From NCBI RefSeq assembly GCF_003730275.1, contig NZ_QTTA01000003.1, forward strand, positions 1-64,000: 64,000 nt of DNA, given 5' to 3'. A program made the position numbers and the translations under genes. Each line of letters begins with the position of its first letter. The stretch's first letter is position 1. Shown in pieces: positions 8,970-16,263 of this stretch. The notes beneath the pieces are model-generated. The model worked only from the letters and a program-made list of their open reading frames with translations. It had not been told where the DNA came from and did no database searches. The DNA is from Brevundimonas halotolerans. GTDB taxonomy: Bacteria > Pseudomonadota > Alphaproteobacteria > Caulobacterales > Caulobacteraceae.

Positions 8970-10813
8970 TGGCGGGGATCGGCCCGTTCGCCAAGCCCGA
9001 GGCCTCGGTTCCCGAGGGCCAGATTCCAGGGCTGCGCGGGGCACCGCCCCGCACGCCGGTCAGGCCGTCAGGCGCGCGTCCCGGGGTCGGCATCTGGCCG
9101 CTGGTGATCGGTCGCCTGATGACGCGCCAGATCTGGATCGAGCTGTATGGCCTTCCCGGTTATGGCCAGACCCTGAAAGGTCGGCCCTGGGGGCTGAAGC
9201 CCTCGGCCTTTGCCGCCACGCCCCGAGATTTTCGCCCGCTTGAGACCCCCGGCGCCGGCAAACCCATCCTGCAGGGGCGCTTTACCCTGGCCGGGATCAG
9301 TCTGGATGTACCCGCCCCGCAGGACCCGTGGGACCGGGCCAGCCCGTCGCGCGGCTTTGCCGAGGCGCTGCACAGTTTCGACTGGCTGCCTGCCCTGATG
9401 CACGAGGGCGAGGCCGGGGCGCGGGAAGCTCTGCGGCTGACGCTGGCCTGGGGACGGGTGTTTCACCGCTGGGCCCCCTTTGCCTGGGACCCCGACCGGA
9501 TGGCCCGGCGACTGCTGCATCTGGCCCCGGCGCTTCGCCGCATGGGGGCCGTGGCCGATGATGTGGGGCGGGGTCAGCTGGCTGCTCTGGTCGCGCGGCA
9601 AGCCCGTCAGCTGTTGCGCCCACCGGGACCGGCCAGCGGGGCGGCGACCCGGACCGTGGCCGTGGCGGTCACCGGATGTGCGCTCGCAGGTATGTCCGGC
9701 GCGCGCCTGCGTCGGCGCGCCCTGAAACGGCTGCCGCGCGCCCTGTCGCGGACGCTGAGGCCCGACGGCGCCCATATGTCGCGCAGCCCTGAAGCGGGGC
9801 TGGAGCTGCTGTTCGATCTGCTGATGCTGAAGGACGGGCTGACGCAGTTGTCCGAACCGGTGTCGGAGGCTGTCGAGACCGCCCTTCAGAAACTGGCGCT
9901 CGCGACCCAGGCGCTGGTGATGCCCGACGGTCGCCTGCCGGGGGTTCATGGCGGCGGGGTCTCGACCCCGGCACGTGTGGCGGCGGCCCTCTCGGCGGCC
10001 GGAATTGCGCCGACCACCGACACGGCTTCGACGCCGTCCCAGCCCCCGGTCGGGGGTCTGGCCCGGATGCGCAGCCCGCTGCTGAATCTGGTGATCGACG
10101 TCGAGGCACCGCCGCGCGGGCCATGGACCGAGGCGGCCTGCGCCCAGCCGCTGGCACTGGAAATCGTCTGCGGGCGCGACCGGCTGATCACCGGCTGTGG
10201 CTGGACCCCCCGGGCGTTCGAGCGTCAGGGGCTGAGGCTGACACCGGGCCATTCGACCCTGACGCTCAGCGAGACCTCGCTGGGTGAGCCGCTGGGCGGA
10301 TGGCAGGCCGAGCTTCTTGGGCCGCGGCTGCTGACCCGCCCCTATGCGGTGCGGCACGACGAGCGACAGGGCGACGGCGCCCTGTGGCTGGAGGCCCAGC
10401 ATGACGGCTGGGCGCCGCTGACGGGTCTGGCCCACCAGCGGCGTCTGTACCTCGATCAACGGCTGGATGAGTTGCGTGCCGAGGAACGGCTGTTCCCGGC
10501 TGACCAGGCCCCCAGTCCGCCGCCGGTCCTGGCCGCCCCCTATGCCGTGCGGTTCCAGCTGGAGCCGGGCGTCCAGGCGTCGCTGGCCCGCGACCGTCGC
10601 TCGATCCTGCTGAGAGGGCATTCCGGACGGGGATGGTGGTTCCGCACCGATGGGCCCGATGTCGCCATCGAGCCCTCGGTTCACAGCGTCGAGGGTCAGA
10701 CCCGGCGCGCCCTGCAGATCGTTGTCCGGGGATCGGCCCGCACGGACGCAGAAACGCGCATCCGCTGGAAATTGAATCCCGCGGGCGCGTCAGGCGATCC
10801 GGTAGTGGAATAG
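8969..10813 (+). CDS. Heparinase II/III family protein
   Basis: 614 residues. The N-terminal half resembles the alpha-helical toroid of heparinase II/III-like proteins (GRPWGLKPSAF, FDWLPALMHEGEAGARE, RVFHRWAPFAWDPDRMARR), and the C-terminal half carries the beta-sandwich pattern (MRSPLLNLVIDVEAPP, RLYLDQRLDELRAEERLF, RRSILLRGHSGRGWWFRT). No signal peptide is evident. In many alphaproteobacteria this family lies between rpe and purH; here rpe is adjacent but purH is absent. The substrate is unknown, and there is no polysaccharide-utilisation locus nearby. Enzymatic activity is inferred from family membership only. Confidence 0.8.
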   Translation: MAGIGPFAKPEASVPEGQIPGLRGAPPRTPVRPSGARPGVGIWPLVIGRLMTRQIWIELYGLPGYGQTLKGRPWGLKPSAFAATPRDFRPLETPGAGKPILQGRFTLAGISLDVPAPQDPWDRASPSRGFAEALHSFDWLPALMHEGEAGAREALRLTLAWGRVFHRWAPFAWDPDRMARRLLHLAPALRRMGAVADDVGRGQLAALVARQARQLLRPPGPASGAATRTVAVAVTGCALAGMSGARLRRRALKRLPRALSRTLRPDGAHMSRSPEAGLELLFDLLMLKDGLTQLSEPVSEAVETALQKLALATQALVMPDGRLPGVHGGGVSTPARVAAALSAAGIAPTTDTASTPSQPPVGGLARMRSPLLNLVIDVEAPPRGPWTEAACAQPLALEIVCGRDRLITGCGWTPRAFERQGLRLTPGHSTLTLSETSLGEPLGGWQAELLGPRLLTRPYAVRHDERQGDGALWLEAQHDGWAPLTGLAHQRRLYLDQRLDELRAEERLFPADQAPSPPPVLAAPYAVRFQLEPGVQASLARDRRSILLRGHSGRGWWFRTDGPDVAIEPSVHSVEGQTRRALQIVVRGSARTDAETRIRWKLNPAGASGDPVVE

Positions 10814-10814
10814 G

Positions 10815-10846
10815 GCCGCCGTCGCGTCAGCGATGACGGCTCTTTT
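10815..10846 (+). terminator. Candidate intrinsic terminator after the heparinase-like gene
   Basis: An 11-bp imperfect stem (arms 10815-10825 and 10830-10840, loop GTCA, one mismatch and one G-U pair) is followed by TCTTTT. It lies between convergent genes and overlaps the 3' end of the minus-strand membrane protein gene. Confidence 0.5.
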
Positions 10847-11216
10847 CGGTGAAGGCTGCTGCCACCATGGTGGCCAGCGCCGGGTTCCGGAGGAAGATGA
10901 ACCCGCCCGCCAGGGCCGCGACCGAGGCCAGGATCGGCCGGTTTCGAAACAGCAGGAAGGCCCGGCCGGCAAGACCGTCGCTCAGGCTGGACTCGTCTTC
11001 TTCCTCGTCGCCCTCGGCCTTTTTGAGGAAGACCATGACCACAGCCACCGCCGCCAGGGCGAACAGCAGGAACGTCACGGCCGCTGCCGCCATGGGCACG
11101 ATCACGACGGACAGGGCAAAGAAGACCACCGCCCCGAGACAGAGCACGGCAACGAATGCGGCCCCGGCCGCCACCGCAATGGCGACGGCCTTTTTGACGA
11201 GTCCGCGTCCCAGCAT
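10827..11216 (-). CDS. Phage-holin-superfamily / YqjE-like membrane protein
   Basis: 129 residues. Two long hydrophobic helices lie near the N-terminus (about 10-37 and 39-63), then an acidic stretch KKAEGDEEEDESS and a further hydrophobic segment near residues 95-118. The size and topology match the holin superfamily III / YqjE-like group. Its start overlaps the stop of the upstream DUF883 gene (TGATG), giving the same gene pair as Escherichia coli yqjD-yqjE. Any link to lysis is unlikely; a membrane-stress role is inferred from the partner and from the EcfG promoter upstream. Confidence 0.65.
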   Translation of the reverse strand: MLGRGLVKKAVAIAVAAGAAFVAVLCLGAVVFFALSVVIVPMAAAAVTFLLFALAAVAVVMVFLKKAEGDEEEDESSLSDGLAGRAFLLFRNRPILASVAALAGGFIFLRNPALATMVAAAFTEKSRHR

Positions 11217-11560
11217 CAGTGGCGACGACCGGCGATCAGCATGCCGATCACGACGCCAATGCCGAGGGCGATGCCGGTCGACTGCATCGGGCGCTCCTGC
11301 ACCCGTTCGACCAGATAGCGCTGGGCTTCGTCGAAGCGCTCGGCGGCATCGTCATAATATTCACGACCGCGTACGCGGGCCTGCTCATAATAGGCTTCGG
11401 CCTGACCGCGGACTTCATCGGCCTTGTTGCGCAGACGGGCCTCGGCGGCCTCGGCGCGGGCGCGCAGGCGTTCGCCCTCTTCGCGAGCCCCCACCTTGAT
11501 GTCTTCCTTGAGGGTTTTCAGGTCGTTCTTGATGTCTTCGCGGGCCTTTGTGGTGGCCAT
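11216..11560 (-). CDS. DUF883 (ElaB/YqjD-like) membrane-anchored stress protein
   Basis: 114 residues from ATG (MATTKAREDIKNDLK), with a GGGAG ribosome-binding site; an upstream in-frame extension is unlikely coding. A long charged amphipathic helix (about residues 5-85) is followed by QERPMQSTGIALGIGVVIGMLIAGRRH, the DUF883 C-terminal membrane anchor. The E. coli relatives YqjD and ElaB are inner-membrane proteins that bind ribosomes and depend on the general stress sigma factor. A consensus EcfG promoter 52 bp upstream suggests equivalent stress control here. First gene of a two-gene operon. Confidence 0.85.
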   Translation of the reverse strand: MATTKAREDIKNDLKTLKEDIKVGAREEGERLRARAEAAEARLRNKADEVRGQAEAYYEQARVRGREYYDDAAERFDEAQRYLVERVQERPMQSTGIALGIGVVIGMLIAGRRH

Positions 11561-11611
11561 GGTGACGCTCCCGGTCTGTAAGCTTGACGATAGTATGAGA
11601 TATAGGGAGGC

Positions 11612-11636
11612 AACGCCACCGACGCCAGCGGGTTCC
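11612..11636 (-). promoter_or_regulatory. EcfG-type general-stress promoter of the DUF883 operon
   Basis: Reading the minus strand, GGAAC is followed after exactly 16 bp by CGTT, the alphaproteobacterial EcfG/SigT consensus. The -10 element lies 52 bp upstream of the DUF883 ATG. Confidence 0.75.
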
Positions 11637-11718
11637 CGCATTGCAGCATGAATCGGGCTCGAGCGCCCGGCGTTTGTTGCCGTTGCGGCCGCCTCGGTCA
11701 GGGCCTAATCGTCGCTGC

Positions 11719-12384
11719 ATGACCCAGTGGCTGATCCCCCCGCCCGAGACCCCGTCCCTGCCCGTCACGGGGGGCGACCAGCGCTATGCCGTCCGACGCA
11801 TTCTGTGTGTGGGCCAGAACTATGCCGATCATGCTCGCGAGATGGGGGCCGATCCGGACCGGCCGGCGCCGTTCTTTTTCTCCAAGCCGGCCATGGCGCT
11901 GGTGACCGACGGGGGCCATCCGGCCTTTCCCTCGATGACCGAAAATCTGCATCATGAGGTCGAACTGGTGCTGGCGCTGGGCAAGGATGCGGACATCATT
12001 GGCTGGGCGGTCGGGTGTGACCTGACCCGCCGCGACCTGCAGGCCGAGGCCAAGGCGAAGGGCCGCCCCTGGGATGCCGCCAAGGGGTTCGACCAGTCGG
12101 CGCCGTGTGGCGCCCTGACGCTTGGGTCCGGGCCGGACGCGTCGTCGGCCATCCGCCTGTCGGTGAATGGCGAGGTCCGTCAGGCGGCGCGTCTATCGGA
12201 CATGATCTGGGCCCCGCATGAGATTGTCGCGCAGGCCGCGCGGCTGTGGGACCTCGGCCCGGGCGACCTGATCTTTACCGGCACGCCGGCGGGAGTGGGC
12301 CCGGTTCAGACCGGCGACCGCATCGAGGCTGTGATAGAAGGCCTTGCGCCCCTGTCCTTCACCATGGGACCGCCCCGGACCTGA
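11719..12384 (+). CDS. Fumarylacetoacetate hydrolase-family protein (fumarylpyruvate-hydrolase-like)
   Basis: 221 residues from ATG (MTQWLIPPPE). It has the FAH C-terminal fold motifs ILCVGQNYADHAREMG, PFFFSKPAMAL, HHEVELVLALG (metal-binding His/Glu pair), GWAVGCDLTRRDLQ, the KGFDQSAPCG loop, and GDLIFTGTPAGVGPV. The short form matches fumarylpyruvate hydrolases of the gentisate pathway better than the roughly 420-residue tyrosine-pathway enzyme. The next gene is a zeta-class glutathione transferase, the usual isomerase partner, which strengthens an aromatic ring-cleavage role. The exact substrate remains open. Confidence 0.85.
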   Translation: MTQWLIPPPETPSLPVTGGDQRYAVRRILCVGQNYADHAREMGADPDRPAPFFFSKPAMALVTDGGHPAFPSMTENLHHEVELVLALGKDADIIGWAVGCDLTRRDLQAEAKAKGRPWDAAKGFDQSAPCGALTLGSGPDASSAIRLSVNGEVRQAARLSDMIWAPHEIVAQAARLWDLGPGDLIFTGTPAGVGPVQTGDRIEAVIEGLAPLSFTMGPPRT

Positions 12385-12391
12385 GGTTTTC

Positions 12392-13024
12392 ATGATCCTG
12401 CACGGCTATTTCCGTTCCGGCACAAGTTACCGGACCCGTATTGCCCTCAATCTCAAGGGGCTGAGCTATGAGACGCATGGCATCGACCTGCGGACCGGGG
12501 CGCAGACGTCCGACGCCTATCGGGCGTTGAACCTGCAGGGGATGGTCCCCGCGCTGGAGACGGCCGAGGGGGTGCTGGTGCAGAGCCCGGCGATTCTGGA
12601 GTGGCTGGAAGAGCGCTATCCCCGGCCGCCCCTGCTGCCCGAGACAGCCATGGACCGGGCGACCGTGAGGGCCATGGCGGCCGTGATCGGCTGCGACATC
12701 CACCCGCTCAACAATCTCAGGGTGTTGAAGGCTCTGCGCAGTCAGTTCGAAGCCGATCAGGCCGCCGTCGACAGCTGGGCCGAACGCTGGATCACGCCCG
12801 GCTTCGAGGCGCTGGAGGCCCTGGTCGCCCGCCACGGGCGGGGCTGGAGCTTTGGCGAGGCGCCGGGTCTGGTCGACTGCTATCTGATCCCGCAGATCTA
12901 TTCCGCGCGGCGGTTCAGTGTGCCGCTGGAGGCCTTTCCCCGGCTTCTGGCGATCGAGGCTGCGGCGGCCGATCACCCCGCTTTCATCGCCGCCCACCCG
13001 GACCGGCAGCCCGACGCGGACTGA
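12392..13024 (+). CDS. Zeta-class glutathione S-transferase (maleylpyruvate/maleylacetoacetate isomerase-like)
   Basis: 210 residues from ATG (MILHGYFRSGTSYRTRIAL), 7 bp after the hydrolase. It has an N-terminal thioredoxin-fold domain with LNLQGMVPALE (glutathione-binding cis-Pro) and QSPAILEWLEERYP, then an all-helical domain with GCDIHPLNNLRVLKAL and FGEAPGLVDCYLIPQIYSARRF, typical of MaiA/NagL. The usual SSCSxRVRI active-site segment reads RSGTSYRTRI, so the Cys is replaced by Thr. It would isomerise the maleyl compound into the fumaryl substrate of its neighbour. Tyrosine and gentisate pathways cannot be separated from sequence. Confidence 0.85.
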   Translation: MILHGYFRSGTSYRTRIALNLKGLSYETHGIDLRTGAQTSDAYRALNLQGMVPALETAEGVLVQSPAILEWLEERYPRPPLLPETAMDRATVRAMAAVIGCDIHPLNNLRVLKALRSQFEADQAAVDSWAERWITPGFEALEALVARHGRGWSFGEAPGLVDCYLIPQIYSARRFSVPLEAFPRLLAIEAAAADHPAFIAAHPDRQPDAD

Positions 13025-13101
13025 CCACAAAACGGCGTGCGGTAAGGTTCTGGCAAACTCTCGGTGAGGCGCCCTTAAACATTCGGCGTCAGGATCGTCG
13101 G

Positions 13102-14019
13102 GTGAGTTCAGAGATTTCCGCCCCTCCCGCCGCCCAGCTGGCGCTCGCCGTGGTCCCCGCCGCCCCGCGCGAGGCTGCAGGTGGCGCGTTGTCGCGCGAG
13201 TCCGGTCTGGCCCAGCTGCTGCAGACCGCCGCCGACGGGGGCATTCGCCGCATCCTGACCCGGCCCGAGGGCGATGACGAGCGCACCCTGTGCCAGGCCT
13301 GGCCCTTCCCCTCCCCGTTTCAGGTGTCGGTGACAACGCTGGACGCGGGCGAAGGCCCCGACCGGATCGAGGCCCGGGCCCGTCGCTCGCTGGAACGTCT
13401 GGGTCTGCCGCGCGGCGATGTGCTGCTGGTCCGCGATGTGCGTGATCTGGCCGGAGCCGAAGGTCGCGCCCTGTGGGAGCGACTGGTCGCCCTGAAGGAC
13501 CGCGGCCTGTTCCGGCGCATCGGTATTCGCACCCGGCTGGAGGACAGTCCGGTGCTGGTGGCACGGCGCTTTCAGCCCGACCTGATCCAGCTGCCGCTCA
13601 ATATTCTGGACCAGCGCGCGCGTCGCGACGGGGTGCTGGCGGCCTTGGCCGAACAGGGGGTGGCGGTGCAGCTGGCCTCGGTGCTGGCCAATGGCCTGCT
13701 GTTCGCCGGATCCGACGAAATGATTGGGGCCTCAGCCGCCGACGTTGTGCTGCTGTCGCGCCTGCGGCGGCGTCTGGCCGAAGCGCGCCTCGACCCCATG
13801 CAGGCGGCGCTGGCCTATGCGGCCGACAGCCTGACCGGCATGGCCGAGGGCTCAAGCCTGCTGGCCTGTGTGACATCAGCCGCCGAGACCCGCGCCCTGC
13901 TGGCCGCCGTCAATGCGGCCCGGCCCGCGCTGGACTGGACCGTGTTTGACCAGGGCGGACGGCTGGCGGCGACCGGTGATACGGCCGCCGCCTTTTCCGG
14001 CGTCAGTAGCGCAGCCTGA
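13102..14019 (+). CDS. Aldo/keto reductase-like protein with a degenerate active site
   Basis: 305 residues from GTG. The second half follows the AKR barrel (LGLPRGDVLLVRDV, ALWERLVALKDRGLFRRIGI, PDLIQLPLNILDQRARRDG, LAALAEQGVAVQLASVLANGLLF). The usual N-terminal Asp and catalytic Tyr region (DTAxxYGxSE) is not recognisable: the corresponding stretch is ILTRPEGDDERTL. The catalytic tetrad therefore appears lost, and the protein may be a non-enzymatic relative or bind another ligand. It begins 77 bp after the GST gene and its 3' end overlaps the convergent TonB receptor gene by 17 bp. Confidence 0.65.
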   Translation: MSSEISAPPAAQLALAVVPAAPREAAGGALSRESGLAQLLQTAADGGIRRILTRPEGDDERTLCQAWPFPSPFQVSVTTLDAGEGPDRIEARARRSLERLGLPRGDVLLVRDVRDLAGAEGRALWERLVALKDRGLFRRIGIRTRLEDSPVLVARRFQPDLIQLPLNILDQRARRDGVLAALAEQGVAVQLASVLANGLLFAGSDEMIGASAADVVLLSRLRRRLAEARLDPMQAALAYAADSLTGMAEGSSLLACVTSAAETRALLAAVNAARPALDWTVFDQGGRLAATGDTAAAFSGVSSAA

Positions 14020-15856
14020 CCCCGAGGGCGAAAGTCCGCCCCGGCTCGCCATAGCCCCGCAACGACTCCCAGCGCGCGTCCGACAGATTGTCGACCCGGG
14101 CGGTCAGTTCGACCTGATCGGTCAGGGCGTAGCCGAGGTGGAGATCGGCGGTGACAAAGCCCTCGCGCGTGCCGCCTGAGTCCGGCATGTCGCCCTCGGC
14201 CCGGACGGTCAGACGGCCGCTCAACCGCGCGCCGCTGTAGCCCAGACCCACCGTGCCCGCGTGTTCCGGCACCCGCAGCAGCGGCTCCCCATCGCTCTCG
14301 TCGCGGGCATCGGTCCAGCCATAGGTCAGGCTGAGATCGAACCCTGCCCCCAGCACGACCCGGCCCTCCAGCTCGATGCCGTCGGTGCGGGTGCGGTCCA
14401 GATTGATATAGACGCTGTCGAAGGTGACGGGATCGAAGCGGTAGATGATCTGGTCCTCGATGGTCAGGCGATAAACTGTCAGTCGCCCGGCGATGCCGCC
14501 GCCCGGGCTCTGCCAGCCCAGCGCCAGCTCGGCCCCCTCGGCGTGTTCAGGCCTGAGCGTGGGGAACGGGTCGGCCGAAAAGCAGAAGTCACAGACCGAC
14601 TGGCTGACCGTCGGGGCCTTGAACCCCGTGCCGAAGGCGCCGGACAGGCCGAAGCCTGCGCCCAGATCGGCATGGGCGGTCAGCCGGCCCGTGGTCGCGG
14701 CGCCGAAATCATCGGTGTCGTCATGACGCAGCGCCGCACCGATCGTGACGCGCGACGTCAGCGGAAACAGCACGGTGCCATAGATCGAGCTGGTGCCCAG
14801 ATCGTCGGACAGGCCGCTGTCGAGCTCGGCGGACTCGGTGCGACGTTCGAGGCCCGCAGCCCAGGTCACGCGGCCCTCGCCTCCCGTGCCGTCCATGTCC
14901 CAGCGCCAGACCTGACGGTCGGCGTCGAACCGGTTGGCATAGGCCGAGCGGGTCTCGCGCTCGGTATCCGATGCGGCCAGCATCAGCCGGTGGCGCACCC
15001 GGCCGGTCCGGACCGACAGCCGTCCGTGGCCCGACCAGCCCTCGCTTTTCGACACATCGTCGGTGTCACCCAGCACAAAGGCGGGGGCGGGATAGCCGTC
15101 GATCTCGACCCGGCTTTGCGTCCAGCGCAGGCCGCCGTCCAGCTCGACCCCGGCGCGCGGCGTGATCCGGCCCTTGAGGCCCGCCGTCAGGGTCTGAAAG
15201 CCATCGTCCTCGGTGCCGCTGGCGGCGGCCGAGACCCCGTCGGTGCGAAAGCCGGAGACGCTGAGCCCCAGCGCGCCCCGCGCTCCGGCCCGGCCGATGG
15301 ACAGCGCGCCGCGTTGGGTATTCAGGGAGCCCGCCTCGAGATCGGCGCGGACGCCGCTGAACTCACGCGTGGTCAGGGCGACCACCCCGCCGATGGCGTC
15401 CGAGCCCCACAGCGAGGACTGCGGGCCTGACAGGACCTCCATCTGCGCAATGTCGGACAGGCTGAGGCTGGAAAAGTCATAGGCGCCATTGATCTCGGCC
15501 GGATCATTGACCGGCACGCCATCGATCAGCACCAGGGTCTTGCCCGGGCTGGCCCCGCGCAGACGCAGCTGGGTCAGGCCGCCGAACGGTCCGGTGCGGG
15601 CCAGCGCCGCGCCCGGCACTTCCGCCAGCAGGTCGGCGGCGAAGATCGCGCCGCGAGCCTCGATATCGGCCTCGGTGAAGACCCGGGCGCCGGGGGTCTC
15701 GCCCTCCGGCTGGGGCAGGCGGGTGGCGGTGACGATCACCTCCTCCAGCCGGACCGGATCGCCGGGATCGCCGGGATCGGGATCATGGGCAAGGGCGGGC
15801 GTGCTCGCGCACAAGCACAGCACCGCAAGCGATGCCGTGGTCATCAAATGTCTCAT
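14003..15856 (-). CDS. btuB: TonB-dependent vitamin B12 receptor (BtuB-like)
   Basis: 617 residues from ATG (MRHLMTTAS) with a GGAGAC ribosome-binding site. A signal peptide ends near ALA (residue 23), followed by a plug domain (RLEEVIVTATR, VPGAALARTGPFGGLTQLRLRG, TLVLIDGVPVNDP, SLWGSDAIGGVVAL) and a 22-strand-type barrel ending in GVRLRY with the aromatic C-terminus of outer-membrane barrels. It imports a ligand across the outer membrane using TonB energy. The cobalamin riboswitch in its leader is strong evidence that the ligand is B12 or a related corrinoid. No btuCDF genes are adjacent. Confidence 0.9.
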   Translation of the reverse strand: MRHLMTTASLAVLCLCASTPALAHDPDPGDPGDPVRLEEVIVTATRLPQPEGETPGARVFTEADIEARGAIFAADLLAEVPGAALARTGPFGGLTQLRLRGASPGKTLVLIDGVPVNDPAEINGAYDFSSLSLSDIAQMEVLSGPQSSLWGSDAIGGVVALTTREFSGVRADLEAGSLNTQRGALSIGRAGARGALGLSVSGFRTDGVSAAASGTEDDGFQTLTAGLKGRITPRAGVELDGGLRWTQSRVEIDGYPAPAFVLGDTDDVSKSEGWSGHGRLSVRTGRVRHRLMLAASDTERETRSAYANRFDADRQVWRWDMDGTGGEGRVTWAAGLERRTESAELDSGLSDDLGTSSIYGTVLFPLTSRVTIGAALRHDDTDDFGAATTGRLTAHADLGAGFGLSGAFGTGFKAPTVSQSVCDFCFSADPFPTLRPEHAEGAELALGWQSPGGGIAGRLTVYRLTIEDQIIYRFDPVTFDSVYINLDRTRTDGIELEGRVVLGAGFDLSLTYGWTDARDESDGEPLLRVPEHAGTVGLGYSGARLSGRLTVRAEGDMPDSGGTREGFVTADLHLGYALTDQVELTARVDNLSDARWESLRGYGEPGRTFALGVRLRY

Positions 15857-16009
15857 CAGACAGTCTCCGTCAGCCCGGCGGCAGCGCGCGACGGGCGGTT
15901 CAGGATGCGACCGATCCCGACCCTCCGAGAGGAGGGGCCGGCGCTGGGATCGGGTCGCTTCGACGGATAGGTCCCCGCGCCCCTGTCTGGTCCCGGACAG
16001 AAGACGAGC

Positions 16010-16190
16010 GACATCGGCGGCCAGGTCTCCTGGCTTGCGGATCAACAGCCGCCGCCCTCGCCTTCCCGAACCGTCCGAAAACCGCTCAGTGACGCCGGGA
16101 TTGCTCCCGGACCGGACGACGGCCTGGCCGCCTACAGTTGCGGGCACAGCCGCGGTATTGGACCGCGTTCCCTTAACCGCCTGTCCCGCT
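16010..16190 (-). promoter_or_regulatory. Cobalamin riboswitch upstream of btuB
   Basis: On the minus strand the conserved cobalamin-aptamer blocks appear in order: GTCCAATACCGCGGCTGTGC then CCGCAACTGTAGGCGG (16127-16162), then the GGGAAGGCG block, then the B12 box AGCCAGGAGACCTGGCC (about 16018-16034). The aptamer ends roughly 150 bp before the btuB ATG, leaving room for an expression platform. With 15857-16263 it accounts for the 407-bp gap between btuB and mutS. Expected action: B12 represses the receptor gene. Confidence 0.93.
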
Positions 16191-16263
16191 TGTCGCAGCG
16201 ACCGCACCGACGCGCAAGAGACGCTTGAGGCGGAGCGCACGATCCGTCACCCTGTGGCGAGGC

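Noticed and set aside
11216-11560. Longer start for the DUF883 protein 81 bp upstream
   Set aside because: The extension is not family-like, and the internal ATG has a good ribosome-binding site.
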